Assembly (NCBI GenBank): GCA_018873245.2
Contig: JAEMBT020000001.1
Coordinates: 13,140,220 to 13,204,219 of the forward strand
Direction: 5' to 3'
DNA from: Archegozetes longisetosus
Taxonomy: Eukaryota > Arthropoda > Arachnida > Sarcoptiformes > Trhypochthoniidae
DNA: 64,000 nt
Numbering within the stretch: the stretch's first letter is position 1; the number at the start of each line of letters is the position of its first letter. Position numbers and translations under genes: made by a program. Positions 14,401 to 26,875 of the stretch are shown here, piece by piece. The notes under the pieces were generated by a model that saw only the letters and a program-made list of their open reading frames with translations, ran no database searches and was not told the DNA's origin.

Positions 14401-15473
14401 GGGCTAGTGTGAGGAGTTAGTTTCCTGAGTGAATGCGAAGGCGTCACTTTAATGTGTCCTGATAGATTATAATCTATCTAAAACTGAAGTTTTCAGCCAT
14501 TAATTTGTTTCCAAACAGAATAAAAATTTGAGATTGAGAACTAGATTATGATCTTATAATTAGTATAGCTTTTGGTTGCATACAAATTATAACCAATGAA
14601 CTTGTGCTTGCACTCAATTGAAACAAACTATGAGTTGACATGCTATGAAAATTTTAGACTTCTATGTTTTTTGACTAAAATGATTGATTAATCTGCTGAG
14701 AAATGATTTAGTGGTCAAGAGGTTTGCAAGCTCTCTAGGAATAAGCTAGATTTGGAAATATGAAATGAAAGCCCGTATTAATCGTAGTCACTATAGTTAG
14801 TCTTGTATTTATTTCACTGACACTAAGTATCAACTTGTGCCACTCAATCCGATATTAAGTTTTCTAATCAACCAATACAACTGATTTAACCCCCAACAAA
14901 ATTACTTTATTTTTAGTAACATATCTGATGAGAAACAAAAGATTTATGAAAAAAATATAATCTGCACTTAAATTATATTCAAATAATAAAACGTTTCAGT
15001 CGACAAAAGTTTAAGAGTTGACAAACTTTTCAATTGAACATATAGTAAAAGCAAATTAGTATTTAAATATCAATTGTTGAAAACCTGATGAATGAAATGC
15101 TCAAAAGTTATGCTCAAAAGTTATACATAACTCATAACATGTAACAGAACTCAAATCAAACAATTGTAATAATCATTTAATTAAAGCTAACGTCGCGTAA
15201 GATTAACGAATCGATTCCTGAATACTTATGTAGACCAAAGATATGAGAACTCATTAAACCCTTTGTGATAAAGAGGAAAAAACTAAAAAATTAAAATACA
15301 ATTAAAAAACAAGAACAATATTATGAGGGAAAAACATTTCAAGAGATTTAGTCAGTCCAAGAGTAAAAATATAAATCTTTTCGTCACAATTAATGGTCCA
15401 TAAAATTAATTGAAAAAAGTTTTAATTTTAAGTTTCCAACATTTTCTAATTTCTTTTTCAATTCATTCTTATT

Positions 15474-18199
15474 TTATTTTACTTTCGGCGAAGCTTTAGG
15501 TCCGCGATGAACAAGACCTGATTTCTTAGTGTTTTGATCAACTTCTGGCAGTTCACTGACATCTTCCTTTTCTTTTTTAGGTTTTCTTTTGGCACCTGAA
15601 GACTTCTTTTTGAGAGCAGCCGCTTCTGCAGCCTTTTCTCTCATTCTTCTTAAGTGGAAGTTAATGAAGTTCCACATCATCCATGCCTGGAGTAGGCATA
15701 TGGCAACCAAACAGTTGATTCTATTCAACAAAACACACATTATTGTTAACACTTTTAGTTTTTGGTCATTAATAGATATTATCAAAGTTTAAGTTTTTAG
15801 TCAGATTGTGTTGATTTTTGTTGGAAGGTTTATAACTGATTAAAAGTTGCAAACTTGATAATTATCTAACTGTATTTTCGTATTTGATAACCGAATATGT
15901 TTCTGGTTGTAGTCGACAAATTTCCTAAAGTAATCTAATGAGAGTTCATGTTTAACTAGTAGTATAAGGTATCAAATACGAAATGATTATTCAAATGTAT
16001 TTTTCTGTATTGTATAATCAATTGAGTGAATCGTTCAGACGTATATGCAAACTGAATTATATACCGAATAACTTGTGTGTTGAAGTTTCCTTCGGCAACA
16101 TTGAATTGTGTGGACTGATGAATAGCTAATCCGTACCAAAAGGTTAATACTGAGAGTGTGATTGAGCCCAAACGTACCAAAACAAATAATACGTTCCACA
16201 GCTTGAAACTATTGGCAAATTGAGAACAAAGATTAGTCAAAAAGTGAATAAATAAATGAATAAAACTTGCAAATCAAGTATGTATTTGAACCTGTAATTA
16301 ACTATTTGTAACTTTTCAGCGAAGTACAAAAGTCTTGACAAATGAAAGAGAGCTTCCACTGAGTAATGCAAGACTGAAAGGCAGATTGCTATTCGAGTAA
16401 AGCTATAAAAATAATACAATAATTAATTATTTCTCATCAAGAAAGTAGAAATCTTTTCAGCTTTAGTCCTGTTTCACAACTTTCATTATTAAGAATCACA
16501 TTGACTGACAATATTTTATAGTCGAATCTGCAAACCCGTTATTTTGTGATTTTTAGGGCAACTTAAAATCTAAAAAAAACTTAATTCAAATGTGAGCTAG
16601 ATGTACAACAATAATATTGATGACTAGCGCAATCACTATCAAAATCTATGATCACTAGCCTAAAAATAGTGATTTCTAACATGTTTGCAGACCAATTTGA
16701 ACAAAGTTAAAATGTGAGCTCAATCTATAAGAACAAAAAGCGTGAAAGAGGACAAAAGCATTACTCGAAAAATACTTGAGAAGATAGGCGGCAGTGAAGA
16801 AAATCAAATAAAGCGAGGCATATGTAACTCTAGCAGCCATTTCGTCTTTTTTCACTTTCTGGAAGTAAAGCTCAGGGAAGGCGTGCAACCAGTAGGAAAT
16901 TTGGATTATGAAATAGAATTTAAATAAATAAGTCATCTCTGAGTGCGGATAATCCAGCCATAGTTTGCTGATTGACAATAGATAGCCCTCTCTTCGAATT
17001 ATTTCTCCTGCCCATACCAGAGATATTATGAAGAATAGTAATAGTTGTCCGCTTTCGTTGAACTTGGAGTGTTTGATTTTTGATAAGTGTAGCTTTCGGT
17101 TGATTTTCTAGTATTTTCAAAGAGAAATAATTGATAATTATTTGATTTGTTGTACTTTGACTTTTCTCTATTTTAGTGTTGGGCTTGTTTCAAGTTTTGC
17201 TCTTAAATCTATTAATTGATCTCTTAATTATTGTTTGCCAGCTATAATCAACTTAAAATGAAGGTTTGGCTATTTTCCAGGAAATTGTTAATCAACTAAT
17301 TTGTGTGTTGCGATTGAAATGTTTTAAAATATCAATTGATGAATTAGTTGCTCTGGTTAATTAACAACTGGACATTTAGTTTGTTTTAGTGTGCTCAAAC
17401 TAAAATCTGGTATAAAATAATTTTGATCAAGTTTTAAAACATATGAGACAATATAAGATTTACCAACACTTCTACCTAATTATTAAACTATGATTCTCAA
17501 CAAAGTTGTTTTAAATCTTAAATAGATATAAAATCTCTTAAAACAGAATATTAATAAATTGATTAAACTTTAGCTCTAATTGAATTGAGAAAAAGATGTC
17601 AATTGAAAATTGGAGCCAAAACTGAAACTTCAATTTTTGACCTAAATAACCAAAAACCAGGAAAAATAAAACCCGAAACCAGTATTGAGTTAACAGTTAA
17701 GAAGACAATAGATAAAGAAAATAGAAAGAAATAAAATAAAATAGAAAGGCAATTAAAATAGTTATAAACAATAAGTGATGACAACGTGGCCGACATATGG
17801 ATGCAAAACTCGTTACATAAATGGCTATCAATTAATACATACGTCGAGAAGATATTCTTGAATAACGGCGTGCATTACGATCGAAATAAGGAAATAGAAG
17901 AATACAATACAAAGATCTTTGAGACCATATGTGTAGAGAACGACATCGGAAGTGAAGACTGAAAGAGAAATAAAAAGGATTAAAAAGAGAGGAAAATCAG
18001 TTATGGTAGACTTACCATCAGTGACATTATGCTGTATTGCAACAAATAAGGATGCAATGGGAGAAGTGGCTTGAAATAATAGACCTAATACAAATAACAT
18101 AGCTACACAAGAGACTATGTCAGCATGGTTGGCGATCACGAATTCGTGGGACAATATTGGAGGTGATTTAGTTGTACCCGTTCGTCGTTTAATACCCAT
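15474..18199 (-). CDS. TRAM1: TRAM: translocating chain-associated membrane protein (six exons, 377 aa)
   Basis: TRAM is a multispanning ER membrane protein at the Sec61 translocon that helps insert nascent secretory and membrane chains. Exons on the minus strand: 18016-18199, 17843-17958, 16776-17107, 16292-16402, 16065-16208 and 15474-15720. All have GT/AG ends and phases agree throughout, giving 377 residues against about 374 in mammals. The diagnostic parts are the N-terminal KSPPILSHEF and NHADIVSCVAM (residues 11-34), an NVT glycosylation site at 58, HAVIQEYLLD (about 91-100), KHSKFNESGQ (112-121), WLHAFPELYFQK in the TLC domain (173-184), HLSRLLYF, and MMWNFINFHLRR before a Lys-rich cytosolic tail. 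The start ATG at 18199 is followed by a basic N-terminus as in the family. The gene looks intact and single copy here. Confidence 0.96.
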
Positions 18200-18746
18200 T
18201 ATTAATGATTATTAATTATTATTTATAGCTATCTAATTATTCACTTTTTTATTTATATTTATTTCAATTATTTCTATGAACTTTTGGATTAATTTCCAGA
18301 ATACGTTTACAAACTTATTGGTTTGTAATTTTTTATTATGTATAAAAGTCTCCAAATGTTTAGTTTTTGATATCGTCCACTACTAATAGATTTACTTGAA
18401 TTTTGAATAGCGATCGCAGCGCCATAAGTGACGTGTAACATATTGTTTTATACAACCTAACTCAGTTATCAATACATATCCTTAAAATTAACTAAAAATT
18501 CATCATACCATTATCTTAATTAGTTATTTATCGAATTAGGCATTATTTGAAATAAGCAATAAGTTATTTGTTATGCTTTTGATTTATTTAAGTAGTTTTC
18601 ATTTTATTATTCAACTAAACGCTTGTACTGTATCTCACAAGCTAATACAACTTTTGACTGCATTGAGAATTTCAACAGACTTTCTATTAACTAGCATTAA
18701 AACTTATTTATAAAATCCTGTAAGTCCTTTTGGTGCTTAAAATGAG

Positions 18747-18749
<3 letters not shown>

Positions 18750-18801
<52 letters not shown>
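18750..18801. repeat. (GA)n microsatellite
   Basis: About 25 GA units preceded by GAGTTCA. The (GA)n at 11373 is preceded by TAGTTCA, so the two tracts share a 5' flank motif (AGTTCAGAGAG). Confidence 0.97.
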
Positions 18802-18804
<3 letters not shown>

Positions 18805-19352
18805 AAGTTTTATTATAAGTATTATTTGTTGATGGCATTGATCTAATTAAGCTTAAATGTTCTAATATTATTACAACATTAGATCTGACTTGAGTCTACC
18901 TCATGTCTGTTTGTTAGCTCTTATGCCCTCAGGTTTTGGAGTAAAGTGACAAAACGATTTCTTTATTTTAAATTATTGTTATCCTTGAAATTAGAAGTTA
19001 TTGCACAAGCGATTAAAGTAATTTTCTAAAGCGTTTCAGCATAGTAAAGCTTGTAATACACGATTAGCTAATCACTAGTTCTCCTTACTGTTCAGAATAC
19101 AGTTTTTGAAAGCTTAACTAATTGCTGTCTAGTTTGCTATTAAACCGTTAAAACTTCACTCAAGTGGAAAAAGTTTGTTTATGACAAATAAGTCCTTTTA
19201 TAAGTAGTTTTCCGATACAAACATTTTTTTCTCTTAAATAATTCAAATTTTTATTTTGTATTTTATGTTTTATGTTAAAACTTTGAAAGTTTTTGTGAAG
19301 GAAATGACATTTTTTGTGATAACTTTACAGATATTTTGTATGAATTTTATGC

Positions 19353-19376
19353 AATAATAATAATAATAATAATAAT
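19353..19376. repeat. (ATA)n microsatellite
   Basis: About eight ATA/TAA units about 55 bp downstream of the stop codon of the secreted-protein gene. Confidence 0.9.
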
Positions 19377-19432
19377 TAGGTTTTTGAACCATTTTTGGTT
19401 CAAAATTTTTGGTAAAATATTTTGATTATAAT

Positions 19433-21387
19433 TTAAACTTTCGCTCCTTGTATATTAATATAACTTTTCGTCGGTTTAATTTCGGGCTCTTTATGAACAA
19501 CACTTCGATTACTGGCGAGTCCAATATATTTATTAGCTCCCGGGATATCATAGATTTCAACACTTGTAAAAATAGGTTTATCTGTTCCAGTCGGCCATTT
19601 GTCCTGTTTAGACAATATCATATCTGTAAACTTTTTCCTAGCCATTAGTTTGTGATGAATTGATTCGAGAGCTAAACATATCATATAAGATAATAATTAG
19701 GCATAAAAATCATAAACATCTAAACACACATCTCAGTGAATAAGTTCTCGACCTCTTATATATTGCATTCAATATATTATAAGCCGAGAACCTATTGACT
19801 GACCAATCAATGTGATTATCATGTCCTCATACAAGTACATATTTTTGACTTTATGTTATATTTAAATATCCTTAGCTGGAAGAAGGGCATAAGTAACTGA
19901 CTTAACAGTACTTGGTTATGCGATTTTTCCAGTGAAAAAAGAATTTAATGATTGAAAAAGGATTGAAAAACTTACTAATTGTCATTTCAGCTTGTTTTAG
20001 CAAATCTTTATCGTGATGTAAGACAAAAAAGTTTTGTTTCTCAAAGTTATTCTGATTTGGTTTACCAAGAGTATATTTTTCATCAAAACTTTTCTCTTCA
20101 TTCATGGTAGTATTTATCCTCGATCTTTCAGCTATTTTTAAATTTCTGTTAGATATCTCCTTAACTATGTCTCTGATTTTCATCCGATTATGCTCATTAT
20201 CACTGAGTGACTGTCTCTTAAAGTTTCCGTTTTCGTCAGGAGTCATGTCTGAGGTCATCATTTCGTTAGGACCTGGTTTAGAGCCTATGAGTTTTGCGCT
20301 ATGAATGTCATGAATTAACCACGAGATTGGGCTTGAAGGAGAGAAATAATCTTCACTTAATCTAAAACTACATTAAAAATTCATTTTAAGGCTTTTTGGG
20401 AAAGAAAACTTGAAAATAAAAATTATTCAACTTTTAAGCCAACAGCAGCTGTTCTTATGGCTTAACTCTAAGCTTGAATTTCAATATTGACGGTAAGAAT
20501 ATTTTAAGGTTTAAGAAATATTTTTAAATAATGAATAAATCTAACTATGAATAAAAAGAAAAAAGTATATGATAAGAAAATCTATAAATAGCTGAACAGT
20601 AAGTATAAAAAGTAGTTTTACTTATTTATCTCTAGGAAAGCAGACATTAAGGGACATAAATAAATACACTCTAACTATTGGTTGAGGAAGTATTTATTTA
20701 TGGCTTCAGGACTGATTTATCAACTATTTAACACAATCGAAATATTGTAGGGCCATCTCTATAGGGCATTTCATGTCAGCTAAACATTAATTGATTTATT
20801 ACCGATCTAGCCATTCAAATCGATTAGTATTCCATTAAAATTGATTTGTTACTTATAGTGACTAAATATTTCAACTGTAAGTAAGTCTACAATCGTTGGA
20901 GCTTATAATTTAAGTTGCATTAAATGAGCTTAAGTCAATTTTGCTTAAGTACTAAAACTTCTTGATTGATAAGTAAAGAGTTCTCTTTTCACACTTTATA
21001 AGACTTAAGAAAGAAGTTGTTTAAGAACTTGAGAAGATGCTTGTTTAAAATCTCTCTCATTGTTTTTTGGCCTAGTTGGATGAACAAGATTCTTTGATTT
21101 CTATTAACTCAAAAATAAATCTACAGAAAAAAACTTAAAAGTTTATAATGCATTTTCTCATGTTTACGCTTAATTTAATGGTAGAAAAAGTTAGAAAAAA
21201 AAGTTAGAAAATTGATTTATTTAGTTGATTATTTACAAATGAAAACTTACAAAAAGACTGGTATGAGTTGTCTTCCATCGAAGCCAATAATATTTTTTCC
21301 AAAAACTATCCGTTTGTGTTGAGCAAAAATGATTACATAATAAGTGAATAGAATTAAATGAGTAATAAACCACTTATTTGGAATCAT
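19433..21387 (-). CDS. unknown secreted protein, three exons, 253 aa
   Basis: I do not recognise the family. Exons: 21251-21387 (ATG at 21387), 19976-20361 and 19433-19671. Donors are GTAAGT and GTAAGT, acceptors are TTTTAG and TTTAG. Phases 2 and 1 match across both junctions, which strongly supports the model. Residues 1-23 form a signal peptide (MIPNKWFITHLILFTYYVII, then FAQ), so the product is probably secreted. The mature part is hydrophilic, Asn/Lys-rich and has no cysteine, hence no disulfide fold. Residues 24-45 carry HKRIVFGK and IIGFDGR, which could be processing sites of a peptide precursor, but this is weak. A well-conserved look is given by ISWLIHDIHSAKLIGSKPGP (about 57-76). 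The gene is flanked by TRAM and a small membrane protein, all on the minus strand. Confidence 0.75.
19738..19797. repeat. imperfect hairpin in an intron
   Basis: Arms read GTTCTCGACCTCTTATATATTG and, inverted, GTTCTCGGCTTATAATATATTG around a 5 nt loop. It lies inside intron 2 of the secreted-protein gene. Long arms with a tight loop could fold in RNA. It could also be the remnant of a foldback element. Confidence 0.7.
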
Positions 21388-22625
21388 TTTGAGAGAAAAA
21401 TAATATTCAAACAATTGATTAGTAGAATTATTGAATATAAAACTAGATTGAGATCAAAGTGGATGTTACCAAACGTATCATTCTTATAAATCTGTCATAA
21501 ATAGAGAGAAAATTCACTTTGAGTAAATTGACTTCTAGTAAAAAACTGATTTGTCTGACAAGTTATATCACTTATAAGCAAAAAATAGGTTCATGTGTGA
21601 CAATTATGCCTTTGTTAATATACTATTTGCTGAACTTGTTTCTCATCCCACACTCTGTTCTTTTGTTTTACTATGTATTCAAATTTATTTGTTATGGTTG
21701 GCTAATAGTTGGCTGACATCTAAATTTTTGGGTTTTTCGACTATAAGTTTGTGTCGGTTTAGCTGAGAAATGAATACGAAAAACAAGTTAAATGAATACG
21801 AAGAATAAGTTGACCCAGTTATCTGATGATCGATCAAACGGAAACAAATGGTTAATTATAGAGGCTATCAGTACAAGTACTATATGTTACTGTTGAAACT
21901 TATTGATGCAAAGTTGAAGACACTTTTAATTTTAAGCATTTCTAGCGCACATATTTCTCTCCTAGCTCTGTAAGTAGTTGCCAACATTTGCTTTTTTATG
22001 ACACAGTAGTTTCGATCATTTTTTAGCTATTTTTCATATTTATAATTGAGCTTGCTCAATTAATTTTCATATTCATAATTGAGCTTGCTCAATTAAATCA
22101 GTCACTCAATTTAGGTTTTCAGTATTTTAATAATTTAGAGATTTTGCACTTGAACTTTATTTGAGAAAAAAACCTTTTTATTATTGTAAGTAAACATTTT
22201 ATGTTTTAAATAAATGATTGAATACATAACAAAAGTAATTTTAGAGACAGAAAACATACTTAAACAACAAGAGTATTTAAAATTGATTTCTCCTTAAAGA
22301 TTTTGAGAACTGAGGCGACATAATTCGTTAAATGCCTGAAGAATACATAATAAAAAATATAACAGTTTTCTAATACGATACCCAAAAATAATTTGGTAAT
22401 TCAAATGAATAAATAAAAAGATTATTGCCTAAAGCTCTTTATCAAAAAGGAGGTTAATTTGTCTGACGAAACTTAGTAAAAGATTTAAAAATTGTTAATT
22501 TTCTAACAACAAATAAACATAAACAAAAGTCTAATATAAAAAACAACATATCAAGTTTTCTCACATACTTATGAATTACTCTGGCGTTAGGACTCGTTAG
22601 ACATGAACTTATGAATACTATGGCG
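21388..22625. other. spacer with small tandem palindromes
   Basis: No gene is supported. At about 22031-22096 a 36 bp unit (ATTTTCATATT[T/C]ATAATTGAGC...) is present twice, and each copy contains the palindrome AATTGAGCTTGCTCAATT. At 22570-22650 a 45 bp segment (ATGAA...CTGGCGTTAGGACTCGTTAG) is duplicated at the 3' end of the next gene. Confidence 0.6.
22031..22096. repeat. tandem duplicated palindrome
   Basis: Two copies of an 18 bp perfect palindrome (AATTGAGCTTGCTCAATT) within a 36 bp direct repeat. Confidence 0.85.
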
Positions 22626-22976
22626 TTAGGACTCGTTAGGCATGAACTCGAACTTATAATTACGATGAGATTTGATGAAAAAAACACAACCAAATAATAT
22701 GCTTATAGTTATAGAGAAAACAAACAGACCAGTGACCCATTGATGAAGTAGTGATCCATCATCTGATTTAGTAGTTATTTTAGTCAACCAAAGAGCAGCG
22801 GTAATAATCCAAATGAATGGTATAAAAATGATAGTAAACTTAAATAGGAGTTCACTCCAACTTGTAATTGAAAAGCTGTCCACAACATTTGACGGATGAT
22901 TAAGATTGTAGTTAAGCTCTAGATTTCTGCTGGTTTCGTTAATGTCTTCGTTATGTATGACACAAAAATCATCCAT
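22626..22976 (-). CDS. small two-helix membrane protein, 116 aa, unknown
   Basis: The first ATG is at 22976 in good context (AAAAATGGAT). The frame upstream stays open without another ATG. The protein has a polar N-terminus with an N-E-T glycosylation sequon, then one long hydrophobic segment (about 54-75: LLFKFTIIFIPFIWIITAAL) and a second (about 89-107: VTGLFVFSITISILFGCVFF). It ends in a short basic/acidic tail. No family is recognised. No introns are required. The last codons lie in a sequence (TGGCGTTAGGACTCGTTAG) duplicated just downstream, so the C-terminus may be recent. It could also be a single exon of a larger gene or a receptor fragment. Confidence 0.5.
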   Translation of the reverse strand: MDDFCVIHNEDINETSRNLELNYNLNHPSNVVDSFSITSWSELLFKFTIIFIPFIWIITAALWLTKITTKSDDGSLLHQWVTGLFVFSITISILFGCVFFIKSHRNYKFEFMPNES

Positions 22977-23403
22977 TTTTACATTAAAATCTATGACAAT
23001 TTCACTAACACCAATCAACTGTTATACAATTGACCCATAATTAATACATATTTAGTTAATAATAAATATACGCTATAATAGACTGTTTATTAGATTAGAA
23101 ATTTTCTCAATCATTTCTATCGATCCTTGCCTTGCTTTCATCAATGAATCATATGTTGTGCAAATAGTTATCGTGTCTGTCATTATGTTCTATAAGCGAC
23201 TTCTTGTGGTTCTGTTCACTAAATTGATTATCGATCGTGAGATCTGTACCTTAACTCTGTTAGTGTGTGCAAGCGTAGAGAACATGAGAACACGATTGTA
23301 TTGAGCAACAGTTTTCAATTAACTATTTAAATATTTGAAAGCCTTGTTTCTATTTTAACTTTAATCTATTATTAAAAGTTTAAGGTTAATAATTAATATA
23401 AAT

Positions 23404-23510
23404 GAAACTGATTGCTCAGTAATTACGAGAAATACAGTGAAACTGATTCTTCAGTAATTACGAGAAATACAGTGAAACTCATTCCTCAGTAATTACGAGA
23501 AATACAGTGA
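23404..23510. repeat. 35 bp tandem repeat, three copies
   Basis: Unit GAAACTGATT(CT/GC)(T/C)CAGTAATTACGAGAAATACAGT. Copies start at 23404, 23439 and 23474 and differ at a few bases. Confidence 0.9.
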
Positions 23511-24383
23511 AATAATATATTATAGTATTCAAACTTCATCATTTAGTACTTGATCTTTTAATTGATTATTTATTACAGATGTACTCTTACGAAATAGACC
23601 ATTAGATGAAACCTCTAAGTTAAGATAAAAACGCAAACCATTTTCTGAGACCTAATTCTTTTGCAGCTAAACATGTAAAAGCTTAAGTCAGGATTACAGC
23701 AATCTTTTCATTAAGAGTGAGTAACCCTGCAAATCTAAATTTAAGAACCATCAAATCTACTCTTTCTTTAGTATTGGGCTTTCAATATTCAGCTCTCAGT
23801 CTTTTATGAAATGACAATTTTTGTCATTTCATGTTTAGTCATAAACTTGTTGTCGTTATTTGATCGTTCAATAATTCATCATTTATTTTTTGAATAGTAT
23901 GAAAAAATTCAAAACTAATGGTAAATTTCAAATTGGCTTAGTTTACAGAATCACACCATATAACTCATACAGAGTGGAGTGAATATTCAGATTGTTTGTT
24001 AAGATATGTCCTCCGATTGATTACCAGTAAGATATGTAAAAAACAATACTAAAGATATGAAATTTTACTCTGTAATAAATATGAAGTAATTAAGGGTAAA
24101 TATAAGTTTGAATGGTCGTATATTTGGCAATGAAAGAGCTAGTTATGCATATGTGCCATCAGGTACATTGATTTTTTGGTATAGCTGTCAATTAGATGGT
24201 GGTTACGGGGGATGTATTTTGAATGACAGTTGGATTGCAGTTCGCTTATCAGGTTTTATTAACTTTATCAAATCGCTTTGACTTATATTAAAAAATTCAA
24301 ACATCTTATAGAAATGAAGACAAATTAGAAGGAAAGTATTAATAGTATAGTAATTGGCGAGTATCTATAATTCACATTCAATA

Positions 24384-24457
24384 TAGCGAGGTATTACTAT
24401 AAAGAGGTGCGTTCAGTTTAGATCTTCGCATTTACTATACCGAGGTATCGCTGTATG
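24384..24457. mobile_element. decayed pogo-like MITE end pair
   Basis: ATATAGCGAGGTATTACTATA (24383 on) and CTATACCGAGGTATCGCTGTA (to 24457) are both related to the right end of the MITE at 6977-7133 (ATATCGAGGTATTACTGTA). They lie in the same orientation, suggesting nested or fragmented insertions. Confidence 0.55.
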
Positions 24458-25317
24458 TGGAGGTCAAGTTTTTGCTCATCTTAGCTTCAGCTTCAAAATA
24501 GAAGATAATAAATGGGAAGTAATTTGGCGTTCATTTAAACTAGAGTAAAAGATCAAAATTGAAGCAGTTGAAAAATGTTAGAAAATCAACAGTAGTTGTT
24601 TGCCAACAAACACAACCCGTAATAGAGAGTCTATTCAGTTGGGCAACTGTTCATCTCTATACTATAGTTGGTGGGATTTAGCCAAATGACTTAGAAAAGA
24701 AATCCTCAAATTACTTTCTTATTTCTGGTGTGGGTATTGTTATTGTTCGCATGTTTCTACTCCTTCTGCGTGTTTGGTGTTGGAAATTTATTGAAAACTT
24801 CAATTTATTAGTTGCTTGTCTAATCCTTGAGTGCATGCAATCAATTATAGATATATTAATATTTATAGACATTTTTTAAATGCAATATTAAGTGCGATGA
24901 AAGAGTAATTGTGACAATGGTTTAGTTGAATGCACTGATAAGTATAAAGCCAGATTTGTTCTCATTGGTATGATTTGTTCATCTTCTCGTATGAGTACGT
25001 CTTATGCCAATTTTAGAATGGTTTCGCTCCTGTAACTAAACATATTAATTAAATAGCGGATGCCATATAGAGTAATGCGTTTTGGTCTTTTATTTACCTC
25101 AAATGCACGGCATTGTTATAAACTGAACTTGTTTTCTAATTCTATAATTGATTCGATCGCATTTCGAAATAATTGATTTACATATATTTTTAAAATTTGA
25201 AACCAATTTAATAGATATAATCACATAATATGAAGGACTTGAAATGAAGAAAATTATCGTTTAGTTAAGAGCAAGCTAAGTACTTGATAGAAACCCGGAA
25301 AGAATTTATTTAATAGT

Positions 25318-26875
25318 TTAAGATAAAGTTTCAATGGCGGGCTTATCACTTTCATATTTAATTCGATCTCCTCTGCAAAACATTTTATTAAAAACTTTTT
25401 TGAATTTCGATGGATTTTCAGTTTTCCACTTGAAAACAGAAATAATGAAAATACATGAGAAAACAAGACACGCACCAACAATCGAAGTCCACTCAGCGGT
25501 TACCGAAAAAAATAGAATTTCCCAAACGAAAACTAATGCAATATTAAAAGTTCTGACCACAGAAATAGGTCCAGCGTTTTCATGCTTGAAAGCAATCGTA
25601 AAGAAGTATTGATCTCCAATACAACAAATGCCGTTCGCCAACAGCAGAGCCCATGTTTTCCAGCCTGTTGGCCAAACCAACTCATCGAGTATAATGAGAA
25701 TAACAATCCCTGATATTATAATTGATGATCCATGCCATAACGCGGTCACAGGCACTGGTGTTGTCTTTAATTTTCTCAACCATATTGCAGCTAAGGCTCC
25801 AGTAACTGAAGCTATAATAGCAAGTATTGTTCCCTCAAGTCTGTGTTCATGTATTATTTCAGATTCTGAACCGAATATGAATTCAGGTTTTGCTATGATT
25901 ACAACACCGATCATTGTTATAATTCCAGTCACTATTTGAACAATAGTTAGCTTTTCTTTTAGTAGAAAATAACTAAAAACTGCTACAAAAACAGGTGAAG
26001 AGAAATGAATAGTAGACGCATCTGCAATTGGCATCAGTCGATATGCGATGTAAATAGTTGTAACCGATATATTCCCAGTTATAGCCCTGATCATTAGCTT
26101 TAACCTTTGACCTGGTTCTCCAAATACTGGATATCTTTTCAATATAGTTAAAGTGAGGTAAACGATGATTTGAAATGCAGATCTGTATAAAGAAAATTAT
26201 ACTCTATTAATATTTATTACTTTAGGCTAAATCAGTTTCTATATTGTTGTAAATTATGCTATACTGAATAAGGACTTTAATTTGTTTTCCTTTTTCATCT
26301 TATAAGTTATTTTTATTGAGTATGTTCTGCAGCAATAAATCAAACTATTCAGTACAGTGACTGACTTGAAAATGATGCATAGATACCGAAGATAACAGGT
26401 GGAAAGATGTTACTGTAGCTTAGAAGTAGTTTTCATTTACATATACAAAGTTTATAGAAAGCATGTCATTTAATTTCATTTTTTATATTAAATAGATATA
26501 TTAATTTCTACATAGATACGTATTGTAGTTATAGTTATTACTATAGTTGCTATGCATCTTTTGCAAGTCATCGACTGCACTAAAGCCTATGAAATAATTG
26601 CCGGTATTAGCAAACCTGAAAACAAGAATTTCAATAGAATGCAGATCTGTTAGTACTTTTACAATGACAGATTGAAATGAGAAGCAAACCGCTGATATTA
26701 ATGTCATCAATAGTCCAAATGCTGGTATTCGTTCTGGCAGTGATTTTAATCCACTTTTTAAGCTGCTAAGTTTAGACATAGATATTGAACTACTTTCTGT
26801 GTCAATAACACAACTGTTGAGTGATGAGAGATCATCTTCACTTTTGATCGATAACTTTTTTTCAATTGCTACCAT
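25318..26875 (-). CDS. SLC35G: EamA/SLC35G-type transporter, copy A (two exons, 374 aa)
   Basis: A drug/metabolite transporter superfamily protein with about ten membrane helices in two EamA repeats. It is closest in pattern to SLC35G1, and its substrate cannot be told from sequence. Exon 1 is 26616-26875 and exon 2 is 25318-26182, joined at F-AG|A-TCT in phase 2 across a 433 bp intron. The true start is the ATG at 26875; the frame upstream opens only with GTG. A Ser-rich cytosolic head precedes LPERIPAFGLL and helix 1 (about 50-86). The second half has FGEPGQRL, YRLMPIADASTIHFSSPVF and FLLKEKLTIVQIVTG, then AKPEFIFGSESE, a signature shared by all three copies. Its exon 2 departs from B and C mainly in the second EamA repeat (TGALAAIWLR in place of ALVQISLR). 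It has its own flanks, so it is the oldest branch of the trio. Confidence 0.9.
25858..25942 (-). other. 85 bp tract identical in all three transporter copies (copy A)
   Basis: This encodes the end of EamA repeat 1 up to the IFGSESE motif. The same 85 bases, third codon positions included, occur at 33254-33338 (copy B) and 43190-43274 (copy C). Confidence 0.9.

Larger units (their letters stand above)
3394..15473. other. 12 kb gene-poor stretch
   Basis: Open frames of 60-90 codons on both strands have no ATG in good context, no domain resemblance, or fall on repeats. I support no gene here. It contains short imperfect duplications (near 4000-4110), a pogo-like MITE at 6977-7133, a (TA)n run near 6223-6246 and a long (GA)n tract at 11373-11430. 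Distant promoter elements or long noncoding RNAs cannot be excluded by reading alone. Confidence 0.6.
18200..19432. other. spacer upstream of TRAM
   Basis: This spacer carries the presumed TRAM promoter at its left end and the 3' side of the next minus-strand gene at its right. It also contains a (GA)n tract (18750-18801) and an (ATA)n run (19353-19376). No coding exon is seen. Confidence 0.6.
22977..25317. other. spacer with tandem repeat and pogo-like fragments
   Basis: No exon is supported. A 35 bp tandem repeat lies at 23404-23510 and decayed MITE ends at 24384-24457. A perfect 11 bp-arm hairpin occurs near 23808-23833 (TGAAATGACAATTTTTGTCATTTCA). Confidence 0.6.

Noticed and set aside
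16742-16927. 61-codon plus-strand frame
   Set aside because: Antisense shadow of TRAM exon 3.
17599-17796. Minus-strand frame between TRAM exons 2 and 3
   Set aside because: It lies inside TRAM intron 2. The protein joins cleanly without it.
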